A DNA stretch of 64,000 bases from WTAW01 sp964406575 (GTDB lineage Bacteria > Acidobacteriota > Aminicenantia > Aminicenantales > Aminicenantaceae), in the NCBI GenBank assembly GCA_964406575.1, contig CAYOSH010000014.1:1-64000 (forward strand), read 5' to 3'. The translations under genes and the position numbers were made by a program. Shown here in pieces: positions 16,209 through 25,222 of the stretch. Position 1 is the first letter of the stretch; the number at the start of each line of letters is the position of its first letter. Under the pieces are notes generated by a model. It had not been told where the DNA came from. It saw nothing but the letters and a program-made list of their open reading frames with translations, and did no database searches.

Positions 16209-16801
16209 GTTTGTTCTCCCATATACGGAGTCATCAAGGCCTTGAGATTATGCACAGCCTTGAAGTGAAGTGATTTCACGGTACCCACAGAGATCCTTAG
16301 AATCTGGGCGATCTCTTTATATTCAAGGTTGTTGTAATGTTTCATCACAAAGATCAAGCGTTGTTTGTCAGTCAGTTGATCCAAACACTCTGTAAAACCT
16401 TTTTTGATATCGGAAAAAGCGTGGGAGTCATAGCTGTTCGAGGAAGGCTCTTTGATTTCTTCGATGTTCTGATCACTCTGTTGATTCTTATTTCGGCAGT
16501 AATTCTTTCGGTAGTAATCGATACAGAGGTTTTTGGTAATCTGCAAAAGCCAAGTTTGAAAATTCTTCTCCGCATGAAACATGCCTGCTTTCTGGTACAA
16601 CCTCAAGAATGTCTCCTGGACAATATCCAGCGCATCCTCTTTGTTATGGAAATAGGAATAGGCCAACAGGAAAACCTTCTTTTGGTAAAGACGTGTGATC
16701 TCCATAAAAGCCTCTCTGTCACCTTCCTTCATTCTTGTGACCAGAAAGAAAATGTTATTCCGGCCTGCAGCACTTCTGAATTCCATACGTTCCAAAGACA
16801 T
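16205..16801 (-). CDS. ECF-type RNA polymerase sigma factor
   Basis: The 198-residue protein has the two domains of group 4 sigma factors. Region 2 (about 30-100) contains NKEDALDIVQETFLRLYQK and FQTWLLQITKNLCIDYYRK. Region 4 (about 130-190) contains LTDKQRLIFVMKHYNNLEYKEIA and the HTH ILRISVGTVKSLHFKA. It is coupled to its anti-sigma factor by ATGA overlap. It lies 21 bp behind the lipoprotein gene, so the operon reads lipoprotein, sigma, anti-sigma, B, A. It probably drives its own promoter at 17277-17307. Confidence 0.92.
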   Translation of the reverse strand: MSLERMEFRSAAGRNNIFFLVTRMKEGDREAFMEITRLYQKKVFLLAYSYFHNKEDALDIVQETFLRLYQKAGMFHAEKNFQTWLLQITKNLCIDYYRKNYCRNKNQQSDQNIEEIKEPSSNSYDSHAFSDIKKGFTECLDQLTDKQRLIFVMKHYNNLEYKEIAQILRISVGTVKSLHFKAVHNLKALMTPYMGEQT

Positions 16802-16822
16802 TCCTTGAAGATATCCGATCTT

Positions 16823-17248
16823 TCAATCAAGCCAGATCAGGATTTTGCTTTCCTCATCATCAATCTCAACCAGAAGGCCTGGGCCGACCTTTTCGAGATC
16901 CTTAATATCTCTCCAGTCAAAATCGTATCGTTCATTAAACCCAAATTCTTCCTCCTCATCGGCCGCTTGGATTCCGATATCCATACAGGAGTTCACCAAC
17001 CAGAAGGGAGCTGAGACCTTGACGACCTGACGCTCAGATGCCTCATAGATCAGCACAAAGATGGAATGCGCTCTGCCCTCTCTGTTCGGGTGCTTTTGAT
17101 GGATGGACTCAATCCGTCTATAAGCACTATCAAAAAAGCGGTCAGGATTTTTGACGTTTTTGACAACTTTCACAGTAAAGCATCCCGCCAACGCTAGGGA
17201 TATCAAGACAAGACAAACGATTTGAGTTGCTTTTTTCATGTGTCTCAT
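16823..17248 (-). CDS. Lipoprotein with the ECF-operon shared C-terminal domain (C)
   Basis: The start is placed at ATG 17248, six bases after AAGAGG; a second ATG follows at 17239. A lipobox (LALAGC) ends the signal peptide. The mature part of about 120 residues contains the shared domain, ending YDFDWRDIKDLEKVGPGLLV then EIDDEESKILIWLD. It is the first gene of the ECF operon, directly behind the ECF-like promoter. Function unknown; an envelope-anchored sensor or target protein is plausible. Confidence 0.75.
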   Translation of the reverse strand: MRHMKKATQIVCLVLISLALAGCFTVKVVKNVKNPDRFFDSAYRRIESIHQKHPNREGRAHSIFVLIYEASERQVVKVSAPFWLVNSCMDIGIQAADEEEEFGFNERYDFDWRDIKDLEKVGPGLLVEIDDEESKILIWLD

Positions 17249-17276
17249 TGAAATCCTCTTGGGAGTAATTCCACAG

Positions 17277-17307
17277 TTTAGTACGGAGGGATTCTCAAAA
17301 AGGTTCA
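17277..17307 (-). promoter_or_regulatory. ECF-type promoter, probably autoregulatory
   Basis: On the minus strand TGAACCTTTTT starts at 17307 and CGTACTAAA at 17285. The AAC/T-run element and the CGT element are 17 bp apart after GAAC. This matches the -35 AAC plus T-tract and -10 CGT layout of many RpoE-like promoters. The first gene of the sigma operon starts about 30 bp downstream of the -10 element. Confidence 0.55.
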
Positions 17308-17419
17308 CGCCTCATTTCCTATTTTACGAGCAGTCAGGAACCAGTCGTGTTGGGTTCGTTGTCTCATTGGATAAATAATCTGAAAATCCCCTAGGCCTGA
17401 CGAATGTCTTTTTGTGGCT

Positions 17420-17590
17420 GTAAGCATCCTTATTTCCGTGATAAGGGCATTAGAGGGAAAATAGAGCGAGTCACTGTCCTTATGAGTCGGATGGTGGTGG
17501 GTTGGGGGGGGTCTTCGACGAATATGGACCGTGACGAACTCCTGCTATTATTATTTGACTTGAGAGCATCACGGAAATAAGAATGCTTCC
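17420..17590. mobile_element. MITE-like element, copy 1
   Basis: The 171-bp element has near-perfect terminal inverted repeats of about 23 bp, with core AAGCATCCTTATTTCCGTGA at the left end. A 9-bp direct repeat TTTGTGGCT flanks it at 17411-17419 and 17591-17599, as expected of a target-site duplication. It carries no transposase gene. Its interior is about 90 percent identical by eye to the copy at 49325-49493. It sits between the ECF operon promoter region and the 3-prime end of the ABC permease gene. Confidence 0.8.
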
Positions 17591-17642
17591 TTTGTGGCTC
17601 TGTATTTCTAATGTTCTTTTTGGGGATCTGTTTTGCTCGAAA

Positions 17643-18917
17643 TTACGAGTATCGGACCCATTTGAGGATTTCTGCAAAACCGGGACGTTTTCCGTACATC
17701 AAGATCCCCACCCGGTAGATCTTGGCGACAAGCCAGATCATCATCACGATGGACAGAACGAGAAGGACGATAGACCCAGCAATCTGCGGAAAAGGAGGGA
17801 GGAGCACGCAGATACGCAGGAGCATGAGTATAGGAGAAAAGAAAGGGATCATGGAGAGTACGACCGAAAACGTGCTGTCCGGACTCCGAATCACAAACAT
17901 CATGAGCAGGATCGGAACAACCAGGAACATGACCACGGGCATAATGAGCTGTTGCGCCTCTTTTTCCGAATTCACCATGGACCCTATGGCGGCGTACATG
18001 CTGGCATACAGAAAATACCCAAGAATAAAAAACAGGACAAAATAGACCAAGATATAGGCGGGAATGGAAGGCATTGTGAAGGATGCTGCAGCGGGAAAGA
18101 AGCCTGTTATCAGTTTTTTGCTGTAGTGGGATGCGGCGATCCCGAAGAGTGCCCAAATGGCATACTGGGTAAAACCTACGGCTGCAATCCCCACAATTTT
18201 TCCGGCCATGAGCTGGAAGGGTCTTAAGGAGGAGAGAACAATCTCTACGACACGCGAACTCTTCTCTTCGATCACACCCCGCAAAATGATCTGCCCATAA
18301 AACAGCAGTGTCATATAAAGGACAAGGACCAAAAAATAGGAGATGATGAATGTTCCTCCCGTATCTTTCTCTACCCCTCTTTTTGTGACTTTTTTTGTTG
18401 TCATCGCCACGGGTTTCATGTATGCGCCGATCTTGCGCGCGTCTAATCCTTCGTCCTCCAGTCTTTTCTCGATCACTATGCTACTCAACGCTCGATTGAA
18501 GTTTCCTCTTTTGTCAAAATCTGACACGTGTTCAGAGACATATTCCGCCTCCCCATTTCCTGAGATATCTTTAGGTATGTAAATATAAGCGGAGAGTTCC
18601 TTATGCAAGATCTTCTTGTTAAGCTCTTCTCTGAGCGTTTCCAGATCGCCCCTTGGTTCGTAACTTGTGAGAGAATAGCGTCGAGAGCCATCTTTCAGCT
18701 TTTGATCGAGTTTTTTCTCCAGATCAACAAAGATCTCCCCAGTTTCATCGATGATCCCGATCTTTTCTTGCTGATCGACGGCAACGAATTGAACAACAAC
18801 AGGCACCACAATAAACGCGGCCATAAGAACCGGTCCTAAAATGGTCCCGATGATGAAACCCTTAGTGCGGATGATCTGGATGTATTCCCTTTTAATGACT
18901 GACAGAATTTTTTGCAT
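17643..18917 (-). CDS. ABC-2 type permease (NatB-like)
   Basis: This is the membrane part of an ABC exporter. The start at ATG 18917 follows GGGGAG and overlaps the end of the ATPase gene by 26 bp. One transmembrane helix near the N-terminus (GFIIGTILGPVLMAAFIVVPVVV) is followed by a large extracytoplasmic region (about 50-165). About five more helices sit in the C-terminal half, including the IILRGVIEEKSSRVVEIVLSS motif typical of NatB/YhaP proteins. Transported substrate is unknown; relatives export sodium, antibiotics or unknown toxins. Confidence 0.85.
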   Translation of the reverse strand: MQKILSVIKREYIQIIRTKGFIIGTILGPVLMAAFIVVPVVVQFVAVDQQEKIGIIDETGEIFVDLEKKLDQKLKDGSRRYSLTSYEPRGDLETLREELNKKILHKELSAYIYIPKDISGNGEAEYVSEHVSDFDKRGNFNRALSSIVIEKRLEDEGLDARKIGAYMKPVAMTTKKVTKRGVEKDTGGTFIISYFLVLVLYMTLLFYGQIILRGVIEEKSSRVVEIVLSSLRPFQLMAGKIVGIAAVGFTQYAIWALFGIAASHYSKKLITGFFPAAASFTMPSIPAYILVYFVLFFILGYFLYASMYAAIGSMVNSEKEAQQLIMPVVMFLVVPILLMMFVIRSPDSTFSVVLSMIPFFSPILMLLRICVLLPPFPQIAGSIVLLVLSIVMMIWLVAKIYRVGILMYGKRPGFAEILKWVRYS

Positions 18918-19812
18918 TAATCTCCCCCACTTTTTCGATAAAAATCGCATTTAATGTCGGTTCCATAACCTCAAATTTCGTGATCCTGACCCTGCTGACG
19001 AGTTTATTGAGCAATTCTTGAGGGTCGGTCTGTTCTTTGAGCTTGATCTCCATGGACTTTCCGTAATCATCGATTCTTTCGATCTCTGGCAAGTTTGGAA
19101 TAAAACTGGCATCGCCTTCATAATCCAACACAACAGAATTTTTTCCGTATTGTTTTTTGATGAGGCTCAAATTCCCCTCCAGGACCATTTCGGCCTTGTT
19201 GATCAGACAGATGTTGTCACAGATCATTTCCACCTGTTCCATCCTGTGAGTGGAAAAAATGATCGTCCGGCCGTTTTTCTTCATATCCAACATAATGTCC
19301 TTCAACAGCTTTGTATTCACAGGGTCCAGTCCGGCAAAGGGTTCATCCAGGATGATGAGTTCCGGGTCATGAATAACAGTTGCAATGAACTGGACCTTTT
19401 GCTGCATCCCCTTCGATAGTTCTTCTACCTTTTTGAATTTCCAGTCAGCCAAATCAAACCGCTCCAACCAATAATCAATCCGTTTCCGGGCTTCTTGACC
19501 CTTCAACCCTTTCAATTCCGACAGAAAGGAGAGATGCTCTCCGACCTTCATTTTGGGATAAAGCCCTCTATCTTCAGGTAAGTAGCCGATCCTTTCCTTC
19601 ATCGTTTCATCCATCTTTCTGTTCATGACACTAATAGAGCCTTGATCCGGAATGATGATATTCATGACCATACGTATGGTGGTCGTCTTCCCCGCCCCAT
19701 TCGGACCGAGCAACCCATAGATCGTTTTTTGAGGGATCTTCAGCGATAGATTTTTAACAGCATAAAAATCCCCAAACCTCTTTGAAATTCCTTCGATTTC
19801 CAGTGCATTCAT
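18892..19812 (-). CDS. ABC transporter ATP-binding protein (NatA-like)
   Basis: The 306-residue ATPase has Walker A GPNGAGKTTTIRM, the signature ELSKGMQQKVQ, Walker B LIILDEPFAGLDP and a switch histidine in FSTHRME. The C-terminal 80 residues form the DUF4162-type extension seen in NatA homologues. It is coupled to the permease gene. The two proteins probably form a homologue of NatAB, energising export from the cytoplasm. Confidence 0.92.
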   Translation of the reverse strand: MNALEIEGISKRFGDFYAVKNLSLKIPQKTIYGLLGPNGAGKTTTIRMVMNIIIPDQGSISVMNRKMDETMKERIGYLPEDRGLYPKMKVGEHLSFLSELKGLKGQEARKRIDYWLERFDLADWKFKKVEELSKGMQQKVQFIATVIHDPELIILDEPFAGLDPVNTKLLKDIMLDMKKNGRTIIFSTHRMEQVEMICDNICLINKAEMVLEGNLSLIKKQYGKNSVVLDYEGDASFIPNLPEIERIDDYGKSMEIKLKEQTDPQELLNKLVSRVRITKFEVMEPTLNAIFIEKVGEINAKNSVSH

Positions 19813-20068
19813 CCCTGTATCCTCTTTTTAGATGTTCAACTGGAGATGATATAATACATCTTCAAAAAGTTCAAATTTGGATCATGAGGTCCCAGGACAC
19901 TCATAATCCATCCTGATTCAAATACTGAACAACCAACACATGAATTGTACGTTAAAAGAATTGAGGAGTGAAAAAAATATCAAGAAAGTGTTTCTGTTCG
20001 GGATTTTGGGCTTAATTTACAACAGGATTTTTGATATATTATTAACCCGATAGAAAAAAGGAGCTAAG

Positions 20069-21784
20069 ATGAAAAGAAGCACCTATGTCTTAATTATCTT
20101 TTTGATCTTCTTCGTGCTGATATTGGCCACCATTGTTTCGTTCATGTATTTTGAACTTGCAAAACCAGCCAAGGTAAGACCCAACACTTATTTGGAGATA
20201 ACACTTATGGGCTCTGTGGAAGAGCGCCCTATACCTGACTTTCTAACGACATTTTTTACAGGAGGAGAGCCTCTCTCCTTGCACGATATCTGGCTTAATT
20301 TTCAGAAAGCAAAAACAGATGGACATATCAAGGGCATCGTCCTGCGCATCGGTCTCCTTCAATGTGATTGGGCCAAAGTTGACGAGATCAGGGAGCTCAT
20401 CTTGGATTTTAAAAGCTCTGGTAAAAAAACGTATGCCTACATTGAAGAAGCTCTCGATTTTGACAAGGAATATTATCTGGCAACAGCCTGCGACCAGATT
20501 ATTCTCCATCCTTTGGGAGCGATGATCATCAACGGCATCGGAGGGTACATCCCCTTTTTCAAAGGATCTCTAGATAAATTGGGTATTGAGGCTGAGATAG
20601 AGCATATTGAAGAATACAAAACAGCCTACAATATGTTCACAGAAAGGGGATTCACCCCCAGTCACCGAGAGATGATGGAATCGCTCTATGAAAATATTTT
20701 TGCTACCTACGTGACGAAAGTCGCTGAAGCGCGCGGAAAGAGCAAAGAAAAGGTTCTTGCTCTGATCGACCAGGGTTATTTCAACAGTGAGCAAGCAAAA
20801 GAATCTGGATTAGCGGATAAGTTACTCTACGAAGATCAGTTCCAAGACCTTCTCAAAGACGGAGAGAAAAGCCTTCACCTTATAGGGCACAGCCATTATT
20901 TGAAAATTAAAGTCGCTACATCCGGGCTGAATAAAGGAAAAAAAATCGCCCTTATATACGGAGTGGGACCTATCCATTCTGGAGAAAGCATGCGAGGACA
21001 AACTATGGGAAGCCGCACGGTCGCCCGCTGGCTGCGGAGAGCTAGAGAAGACAAAACGATCGCAGCTGTTGTCTTCCGCGTCGACAGCCCGGGGGGATCG
21101 GCCGTGGCCTCGGATGTCATCGGAAGAGAAGTGGCTCTGACAAAGCAACAAAAACCCATCATCGTCTCCATGTCAGATGTCGCTGGGTCTGGAGGATACT
21201 GGGTGTCTATGGATGCCCACAAGATCGTGGCACATCCGCAGACTCTTACAGGCTCGATCGGAGTCATCTTCGGTAAATTCAACTTGATCAAGCTCTACGA
21301 AAAATTGGGTGTGACAGCAGAAAAGATCACCTATGGAAAACGGGCAGACATCTTTTCCACATTCCGGAGGCTCAGTCCTGAAGAAAGAGTTCTGTTAAAA
21401 AAAGAGATCCTCTGGACTTATGACCGCTTTACGACTAAAGTCGCTCAAGGCCGGCATTTGACAAAGGAGCAAGTCAATGCCATTGGAAAAGGTCGTGTGT
21501 GGACCGGACAACAAGCACAGGAGATCGGGTTGGTCGATGAACTGGGTGGATTGTCCGAAGCGCTCAAGCTGGCCAAGGAAAGGGCAGGAATTGCAGACGA
21601 TGAGAGTGTGCGTCTTGTCGTTTGGCCCAAAAAAACTTCTTTCTTTGAAAGTTTTTTTGCCGGGCCTCTGGCACGGATGAAGCTCTTTTCAGATAAGAGA
21701 CTGGAAAAACTCCTGAATAGCCTACATATCCTCGAGAATGAACACATCTTAGCGTTGATGCCGTTCATCGATGCCCCCGATTAA
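20069..21784 (+). CDS. sppA: Signal peptide peptidase SppA, long form
   Basis: This membrane-bound serine protease degrades cleaved signal peptides. The 571-residue chain has one N-terminal transmembrane helix and two tandem SppA/ClpP-like domains, as in the 67K type. The catalytic serine lies in MSDVAGSGGYWVSM (about 370), and a general-base lysine is likely in EEYKTAYNMF (about 190). AAGGAG precedes the ATG at good distance. Upstream sequence 20020-20045 contains a TTTACA and an AT-rich -10-like element, a possible promoter. The gene stands alone between divergent and convergent neighbours. Confidence 0.9.
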   Translation: MKRSTYVLIIFLIFFVLILATIVSFMYFELAKPAKVRPNTYLEITLMGSVEERPIPDFLTTFFTGGEPLSLHDIWLNFQKAKTDGHIKGIVLRIGLLQCDWAKVDEIRELILDFKSSGKKTYAYIEEALDFDKEYYLATACDQIILHPLGAMIINGIGGYIPFFKGSLDKLGIEAEIEHIEEYKTAYNMFTERGFTPSHREMMESLYENIFATYVTKVAEARGKSKEKVLALIDQGYFNSEQAKESGLADKLLYEDQFQDLLKDGEKSLHLIGHSHYLKIKVATSGLNKGKKIALIYGVGPIHSGESMRGQTMGSRTVARWLRRAREDKTIAAVVFRVDSPGGSAVASDVIGREVALTKQQKPIIVSMSDVAGSGGYWVSMDAHKIVAHPQTLTGSIGVIFGKFNLIKLYEKLGVTAEKITYGKRADIFSTFRRLSPEERVLLKKEILWTYDRFTTKVAQGRHLTKEQVNAIGKGRVWTGQQAQEIGLVDELGGLSEALKLAKERAGIADDESVRLVVWPKKTSFFESFFAGPLARMKLFSDKRLEKLLNSLHILENEHILALMPFIDAPD

Positions 21785-21814
21785 GGACTCGCGCATTCGA
21801 TTTGTGTTGTCCAA

Positions 21815-24706
21815 TCAATACGCGTAGGAAGCGGGACAGATCGTTTTAAACTCACAAAAATTGCAGCTGTGCCAATCCGGCTTCGCTTGAAAATCCTGGC
21901 TTCTTATTCCCGCTTCTGCTTCCTCAATTTTTGCCATGGCTTTGTGCGATTCTTTTTCTCCCTTCTCGGCATGCCCGATAATATCTGATTCAAGGAAATA
22001 TAACTGTGTTTCCATAAGGGGAATATCTTGTGTTTTGGTGAAAGAAAGGGCATACAGGTCCATCTGCAAACTTTCCTTGGCCCTCTTGTTTGCTTCTTTT
22101 TGATCCTTAACACCTGTCGCTTTAAAATCGATGATCACCCCCCCCCCTTCGAGAGAGTCAATTCTGTCCCAGCGTCCTATAAACCTCACGCGATCGGACT
22201 GCCAGCGGAATGCTTTCTCCAGGTAGAGAGGCACACTCCCCGAAAGTTCTTGGCGCCGATAAAAAGCCCGCAGGGCTTTCTCCCCTTCCTTCTTCCTCAT
22301 CTCCTCGTGTTCTCTGCTCAAGAACCCCTCATTGATCCAGTGGTCCAGATATTCCTTGATCAAATCCTCTTCACTTATCCTTTTACCGGACATCCTGTTC
22401 TTCAGATAAAAATGGACGGTGTTGTGCAGAACACGCCCGTATACCAAATTGTGGTGAGGAAGCACTGGAATGCGCATGACCTGCCTGTAGTTGTACTTAA
22501 GGGGGCAGGTCAAATAATCATCCAACTGGAAAAAACTGAGTGTGAGAAATCTCTCTTCTTTTACTTGAGAGGGGCGAACTTTCTGCGATGAATGAGGGGC
22601 ATATCTCTTGATCTCTTCCAATGCAGATGAGCGCAGAGTTTCTTCGGGTGGCTTTGGCAGGTCCAAAGCTTCGAGAACAAAAGGACTGACCTTCTTGAGC
22701 CTTTTCAATCCGTAATCTCTTGACCAGACCATATATAAAAGAGTCTTCGCCCGGGTCATGCCCACATAAAATAGACGTCTCTCTTCCTGGAGATAATTTT
22801 CACGTTCCGGCAAATCCTCTTTAAGCAGTGTATCGGGAACGGGGATTTTTTCTCGCCTCAGGCGTCCGGGGAATCTGTCTGCAATCAGACTGACCATAAA
22901 CACGATGGGAAACTCCAACCCCTTGGCCTTGTGCACAGTGAGAACACTCACTGCATCGTCTTCCAGCTCTGCTTCAGCTGAGGCAGGATTATCCCCCACC
23001 TGTTGCAAGAGATCTAGGTGAGTGGCAAATGAAAATATTGAATCGTCTTCACTCAACTCTGAAAAATTTTTCACTTTATCAAAGAAAATGCGGATGTTCT
23101 TGATCTTTATCTCTCCAGGGAGCCCCCCCATTTCCACCAGACCTTTGAGAAAACCAGATCTTTCCAGAAAGGAATAGAGAACACGGCCGGCATTCTGGGT
23201 GGTGACAAGTTGGGAAAAATAGAGCAGATCGCTAAAGATCTTTTTCACCTTGGCCTCGAAGGAAGATGAGAGCGCCACAGGGATTTTGCTTTCTGAGAGC
23301 ATCTTGAACACAGTATGTAAGGGAAGATGTTTTTTTGAGGCAAAATTCGAAAGAGTTGTCAGATCATAGGGTTCCAACCCATACGCGTCGGAAAGAGCAA
23401 GATGGAATAAGCTCTTGCTATCCTCAAAATCGGTCAAGGCGCGAATAAATGATACGAGGATTTTCACCTCTTCATGGGCATAAAGACCACGACTTCCTGA
23501 GAATCGAAAGGGGATTTCTTTCATGTTCAAGGCTTTCAGGTACGGATCCGCATCGGCGTTTCGCCTCACCAGGATCGCCACATCCTTAAACTGATATCCC
23601 TCTTTGACTTTTTCCAGGATGATATCGGCAACTTTATCCGCTTCATGCGAAAGAGTGTCCAGCTGAAGCATGTGAATGCTTTTGCCTTCATGCGTGATTG
23701 TCGATTCCAGCTTTTTGTTCACCTTTTCCTGGATCTCCAGCCGGTCGGGATTGTTATGCTGGATCAGCTGATAGGATGCATCAAGTATATCCTGTGTCGA
23801 CCGGTAGTTTTTTACCAAAACAATTTTTTTGGCATCTGGATAGATCTTCCGAAAACCTCTGATATTACTCAACGATGCCCCTCTAAACCTGAAAATGCTC
23901 TGATCGTCATCCCCGACAACGGTTAAATTCTGATGTTTCTGACACAACAACTTGAGAAGAGCGAACTGAATGTAATTGGTATCTTGAAACTCATCGACAA
24001 GAATGTATTTGTACTTGTTCTGAAACTCTCTGAGCACAGAGGGTTTTTCTCTAAAAAGTTTAATTGTTAAACCGACTTGGTCCTCAAAATCGATCTTGCC
24101 CTCTTCAGCCAACAAGCTTTGGTATTCTTTATACACGCGTGCCACTTCTTGATGTTTTCGGGCCTGCTCCAGATCAGCGTCATCGTTGGCACTCTGCACG
24201 AGATTTTCCGCATACTGAAGATAATCTGCGGGTTGAATATCCTCCTGTTTCAGTCTTTTTATGGCTGACAGCAATTCCTGTATGTGCTTGGTCGGCAAAC
24301 TCAACGGCCTGTAGTAATTCAGAGGAAACCGGAAAAGACGTTCTCTAAAAAATATAGCTTGTTCCACTTCATCCAAGAGTTTGAAATCCAAAAAGTAACC
24401 CAATTCATGAATAGTGTTCCTCAAAATCCTCTCTCCAAAGGAATTGAAGGTGCTGATCTCTGCAAAGGAATAGCCATAAGGAACAAGAAGGTCGACTCGT
24501 TCCTCCATCTCGTTGGCAGCCTTCTCGGTAAAAGTCACGGCGAGTATTTCTTCTGGCTTTGCCGCCTTGGATCCGATCAAATAGGCGATCCGGTGAGTGA
24601 TGACTTTTGTCTTCCCAGTCCCGGCTCCCGCGATGATGAGCAGGGGGCCTTCCCCATGAACAACCGCTGCTCTTTGCTCTTCGTTCAAGCGTTTAAGGTA
24701 TTCCAT
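21815..24706 (-). CDS. UvrD/Rep-family helicase fused to an Fe-S PD-(D/E)XK nuclease domain
   Basis: The 963-residue protein starts with a complete superfamily 1A helicase (about 1-670): Walker A GAGTGKTKVI, motif II VDEFQDTN, motif III GDDDQSIFRFRGA, and motif V/VI VLTVHKAKGLEFPIVF and FYVGMTRAK. The C-terminal 250 residues form a RecB/Cas4-like nuclease (IDFKATG). It has a cysteine in CPLKYNY and the final C-x2-C-x5-C set, as in the Fe-S nucleases of AddB and AdnAB. It probably processes DNA ends in recombination repair. No AddB-like partner is nearby, so its complex is unknown. Confidence 0.88.
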   Translation of the reverse strand: MEYLKRLNEEQRAAVVHGEGPLLIIAGAGTGKTKVITHRIAYLIGSKAAKPEEILAVTFTEKAANEMEERVDLLVPYGYSFAEISTFNSFGERILRNTIHELGYFLDFKLLDEVEQAIFFRERLFRFPLNYYRPLSLPTKHIQELLSAIKRLKQEDIQPADYLQYAENLVQSANDDADLEQARKHQEVARVYKEYQSLLAEEGKIDFEDQVGLTIKLFREKPSVLREFQNKYKYILVDEFQDTNYIQFALLKLLCQKHQNLTVVGDDDQSIFRFRGASLSNIRGFRKIYPDAKKIVLVKNYRSTQDILDASYQLIQHNNPDRLEIQEKVNKKLESTITHEGKSIHMLQLDTLSHEADKVADIILEKVKEGYQFKDVAILVRRNADADPYLKALNMKEIPFRFSGSRGLYAHEEVKILVSFIRALTDFEDSKSLFHLALSDAYGLEPYDLTTLSNFASKKHLPLHTVFKMLSESKIPVALSSSFEAKVKKIFSDLLYFSQLVTTQNAGRVLYSFLERSGFLKGLVEMGGLPGEIKIKNIRIFFDKVKNFSELSEDDSIFSFATHLDLLQQVGDNPASAEAELEDDAVSVLTVHKAKGLEFPIVFMVSLIADRFPGRLRREKIPVPDTLLKEDLPERENYLQEERRLFYVGMTRAKTLLYMVWSRDYGLKRLKKVSPFVLEALDLPKPPEETLRSSALEEIKRYAPHSSQKVRPSQVKEERFLTLSFFQLDDYLTCPLKYNYRQVMRIPVLPHHNLVYGRVLHNTVHFYLKNRMSGKRISEEDLIKEYLDHWINEGFLSREHEEMRKKEGEKALRAFYRRQELSGSVPLYLEKAFRWQSDRVRFIGRWDRIDSLEGGGVIIDFKATGVKDQKEANKRAKESLQMDLYALSFTKTQDIPLMETQLYFLESDIIGHAEKGEKESHKAMAKIEEAEAGIRSQDFQAKPDWHSCNFCEFKTICPASYAY

Positions 24707-24916
24707 TGTCCTGGTATTGCGAAGGTCCTTGAATCCTATTATTCATCCGTTCTTCCGAATACATGAAGGGTCGGGCCAGGATGAAGCGAATTGAGCTCGC
24801 CACAGATCTCGATCGTTAACTCTATTGAGTCTTTGCTCTATAGTGAAAACACTCAAGATCTTGAACAAGAGGAGTATAGCAGAAAAAACAACCGACACCA
24901 GTGCGCGGATCAGAAA

Positions 24917-25222
24917 TTAGCGAAGAATGATGACAATCTCGTTCGGCTTCATCAGCCAGAGTTTTTCGCGCGCCTTTTTCTCAACAGCTTTAGGATCTTT
25001 CTTCAGCTCTTCGATCTCTCTCTCCAACTTCTTTTTTTCTGCAAGGAGTTTCATTTTTTCCTGGACCAGGGAATTTTTCTTTTTTTGGGCGTGATAAACC
25101 TCGATCAAACCTCTCTCTCCAAAAAGTGATGCGATCAGAAAGACAAGAAAAAGGAAGGTCGCTCCAAAAAGGAAAAGCTTTCGTCTCAAGGACAGAGACG
25201 ATTTTTTCCTTTGTCTGCTCAA
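24917..25222 (-). CDS. Septum formation initiator FtsB/DivIC-like
   Basis: The 101-residue protein has a short basic N-terminus, one transmembrane helix (LFLFGATFLFLVFLIASLF) and a coiled coil (about 45-80, KKKLEREIEELKKDPKA), then the typical EKKAREKLWLMKPNEIVI end. This is the FtsB/DivIC layout, part of the divisome with FtsL and FtsQ. It begins with TTG overlapping the stop of the phosphohexomutase gene (TTGA at 25222-25219), so the two are co-translated. Confidence 0.85.
   Translation of the reverse strand: MSRQRKKSSLSLRRKLFLFGATFLFLVFLIASLFGERGLIEVYHAQKKKNSLVQEKMKLLAEKKKLEREIEELKKDPKAVEKKAREKLWLMKPNEIVIILR

Noticed and set aside
17480..17677. Open frame of 65 codons on the minus strand across MITE copy 1
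   Set aside because: The part shared with the other copy is only element sequence, and the frame extends into unrelated flanks; no ribosome binding site or conserved start.
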